Part shown: positions 63,457 to 64,000 of the stretch, piece by piece
How the letters are laid out: each line of letters begins with the position of its first letter
How positions within the stretch are numbered: position 1 is the first letter of the stretch
Source of the DNA: JBBKWH01 sp037968855
GTDB taxonomy: Bacteria > Pseudomonadota > Gammaproteobacteria > Pseudomonadales > Moraxellaceae
Length of the DNA: 64,000 nt
NCBI GenBank assembly: GCA_037968855.1
Contig: JBBKWH010000098.1
Span: forward strand, 1 to 64,000
Reading direction: 5' to 3'
The notes under the pieces: model-generated
What the model was told of the DNA's origin: nothing
Seen by the model: the letters and a program-made list of their open reading frames with translations, nothing else
Databases searched by the model: none
Program-made: the position numbers and the translations under genes

Positions 63457-63818
63457 GCAAAATCAAAAAACAACCACTCGTGTGGACACTCAACTGGGAC
63501 GTGTTTTTCTCAGTCAACAACCCGAATATCGACCCGCGCAAAATCTACAAAGGCGATGCAAACCGATTGTTTGCTGGTAACGCCATCCCTCGCAATTGGT
63601 CAGTCACATTCACAGTGCAGGGCCAGATCAGGGCGGGCATTGACGCGGGTAAAACGATCAAGCGTTCGTACAGCCACCGGCCAGATGCCAAGTTGTTTTT
63701 GGGTGATTTGATGCGAGTCGTACAGCAACACGTTGACGAGCATATTTGGGATGAGTGCAGTGATTTAAACGTCACTGAGATTCATGCACTGGCTGTCACC
63801 AAGCGGGAGCATCGCTAA
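63453..63818 (+). CDS. Hypothetical phage protein
   Basis: 121 residues, basic N-terminus (MSKIKKQPL), rich in aromatic and Asn residues (WTLNWDVFFSVNNPNIDP), then a helical end (FLGDLMRVVQQHVDEHIWDE). ATGA junction with the previous gene and TAATG with the next. No family recognised. Confidence 0.7.
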   Translation: MSKIKKQPLVWTLNWDVFFSVNNPNIDPRKIYKGDANRLFAGNAIPRNWSVTFTVQGQIRAGIDAGKTIKRSYSHRPDAKLFLGDLMRVVQQHVDEHIWDECSDLNVTEIHALAVTKREHR

Positions 63819-64000
63819 TGAGCAGTGTTGATGTTTATCTACAGGCGCATGGTTTTGTGCGTAAGGCGCGGATCATCGGGAAGTCAAACTGTGGTTTTGC
63901 TTGGTTTAAAAATAGCCAAAAACAAGGCGAGATCATTGTTGAGTCAGATGCAGACAGTATTTCGGTCTGGATTGGCCAAGAGCTATTGCTATGCACTGCC
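63818..64000 (+). CDS. Hypothetical phage protein, truncated by window end
   Basis: Starts at the ATG that overlaps the preceding TAA (TAATG) and stays open for 61 codons to the end of the window. The visible part (MSSVDVYLQAHGFVRKARIIG) is mixed alpha/beta. The stop and function lie outside the window. Confidence 0.65.
   Translation, partial: MSSVDVYLQAHGFVRKARIIGKSNCGFAWFKNSQKQGEIIVESDADSISVWIGQELLLCTA

Overview
The window is a gammaproteobacterial chromosome segment of moderate GC (about 1-47088), followed by the left part of a lambdoid-type prophage (47089-64000) that runs off the right edge. The undecaprenyl diphosphate synthase motif GNNR (instead of GNGR), a TfpX/TfpZ-type pilin accessory gene, a FimX-like protein and the order rimO ... 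pyrH-frr-uppS-cdsA-dxr-rseP-bamA-skp-lpxD-fabZ-lpxA fit Moraxellaceae (Acinetobacter relatives). That placement is inference from remembered family features, not a search.

Layout: 0.3-5.5 kb holds a proline iminopeptidase/AAA ATPase pair, a patatin-like lipase and a soluble Ser/Thr kinase, then tRNA-Leu. 5.9-9.7 kb is an unusual head-to-tail array of three paralogous membrane diguanylate cyclases. 9.8-12.4 kb is ntrBC, preceded by a likely sigma-54 promoter and two NtrC-type sites. 12.7-15.7 kb pairs a periplasmic cupredoxin-like protein with a CACHE-HAMP-GGDEF-EAL protein. 15.8-28.2 kb is the core block for ribosome modification and recycling, UMP kinase, isoprenoid carrier, phospholipid, outer-membrane protein assembly and lipid A. 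28.2-36 kb has SIMPL, CpoB, NAPE-PLD-like and Ogt genes, the 4.5S SRP RNA, a TfpX/TfpZ-like gene and a pair of M16 peptidases. 36.3-42.7 kb has rpmE, a c-type cytochrome lipoprotein, a FimX-like c-di-GMP effector, its PilZ-like neighbour and epmB, with efp divergent. 42.9-47.0 kb is a MoxR-DUF58-TgpA operon, then tRNA-Val(GAC).

The prophage starts at tRNA-Val with a tyrosine integrase. Its leftward early operon (56.9 to 48.3 kb) carries a coiled-coil protein, a RecE-like exonuclease, RecT and a large protein ending in an H-NS-type DNA-binding domain. Five of its junctions carry stem-loops. The immunity region has an S24 repressor (58.35-59.1 kb), a Cro-like and a CII-like gene, and recognisable PL and PR promoters with operator-like repeats. 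Two secreted-protein genes sit immediately downstream of the repressor, in the position that rexAB has in lambda. The rightward operon (59.9-64 kb) is a chain of overlapping genes including a DUF1376-type replication protein with a hexanucleotide repeat. Late genes and attR lie outside the window.

Themes: c-di-GMP signalling is unusually dense (five GGDEF-family proteins plus one PilZ-like protein in 36 kb), and much of it could bear on type IV pili. The prophage supplies the less familiar biology: the H-NS-tailed recombination-operon protein, the intercistronic hairpins and the envelope-directed genes beside the repressor.
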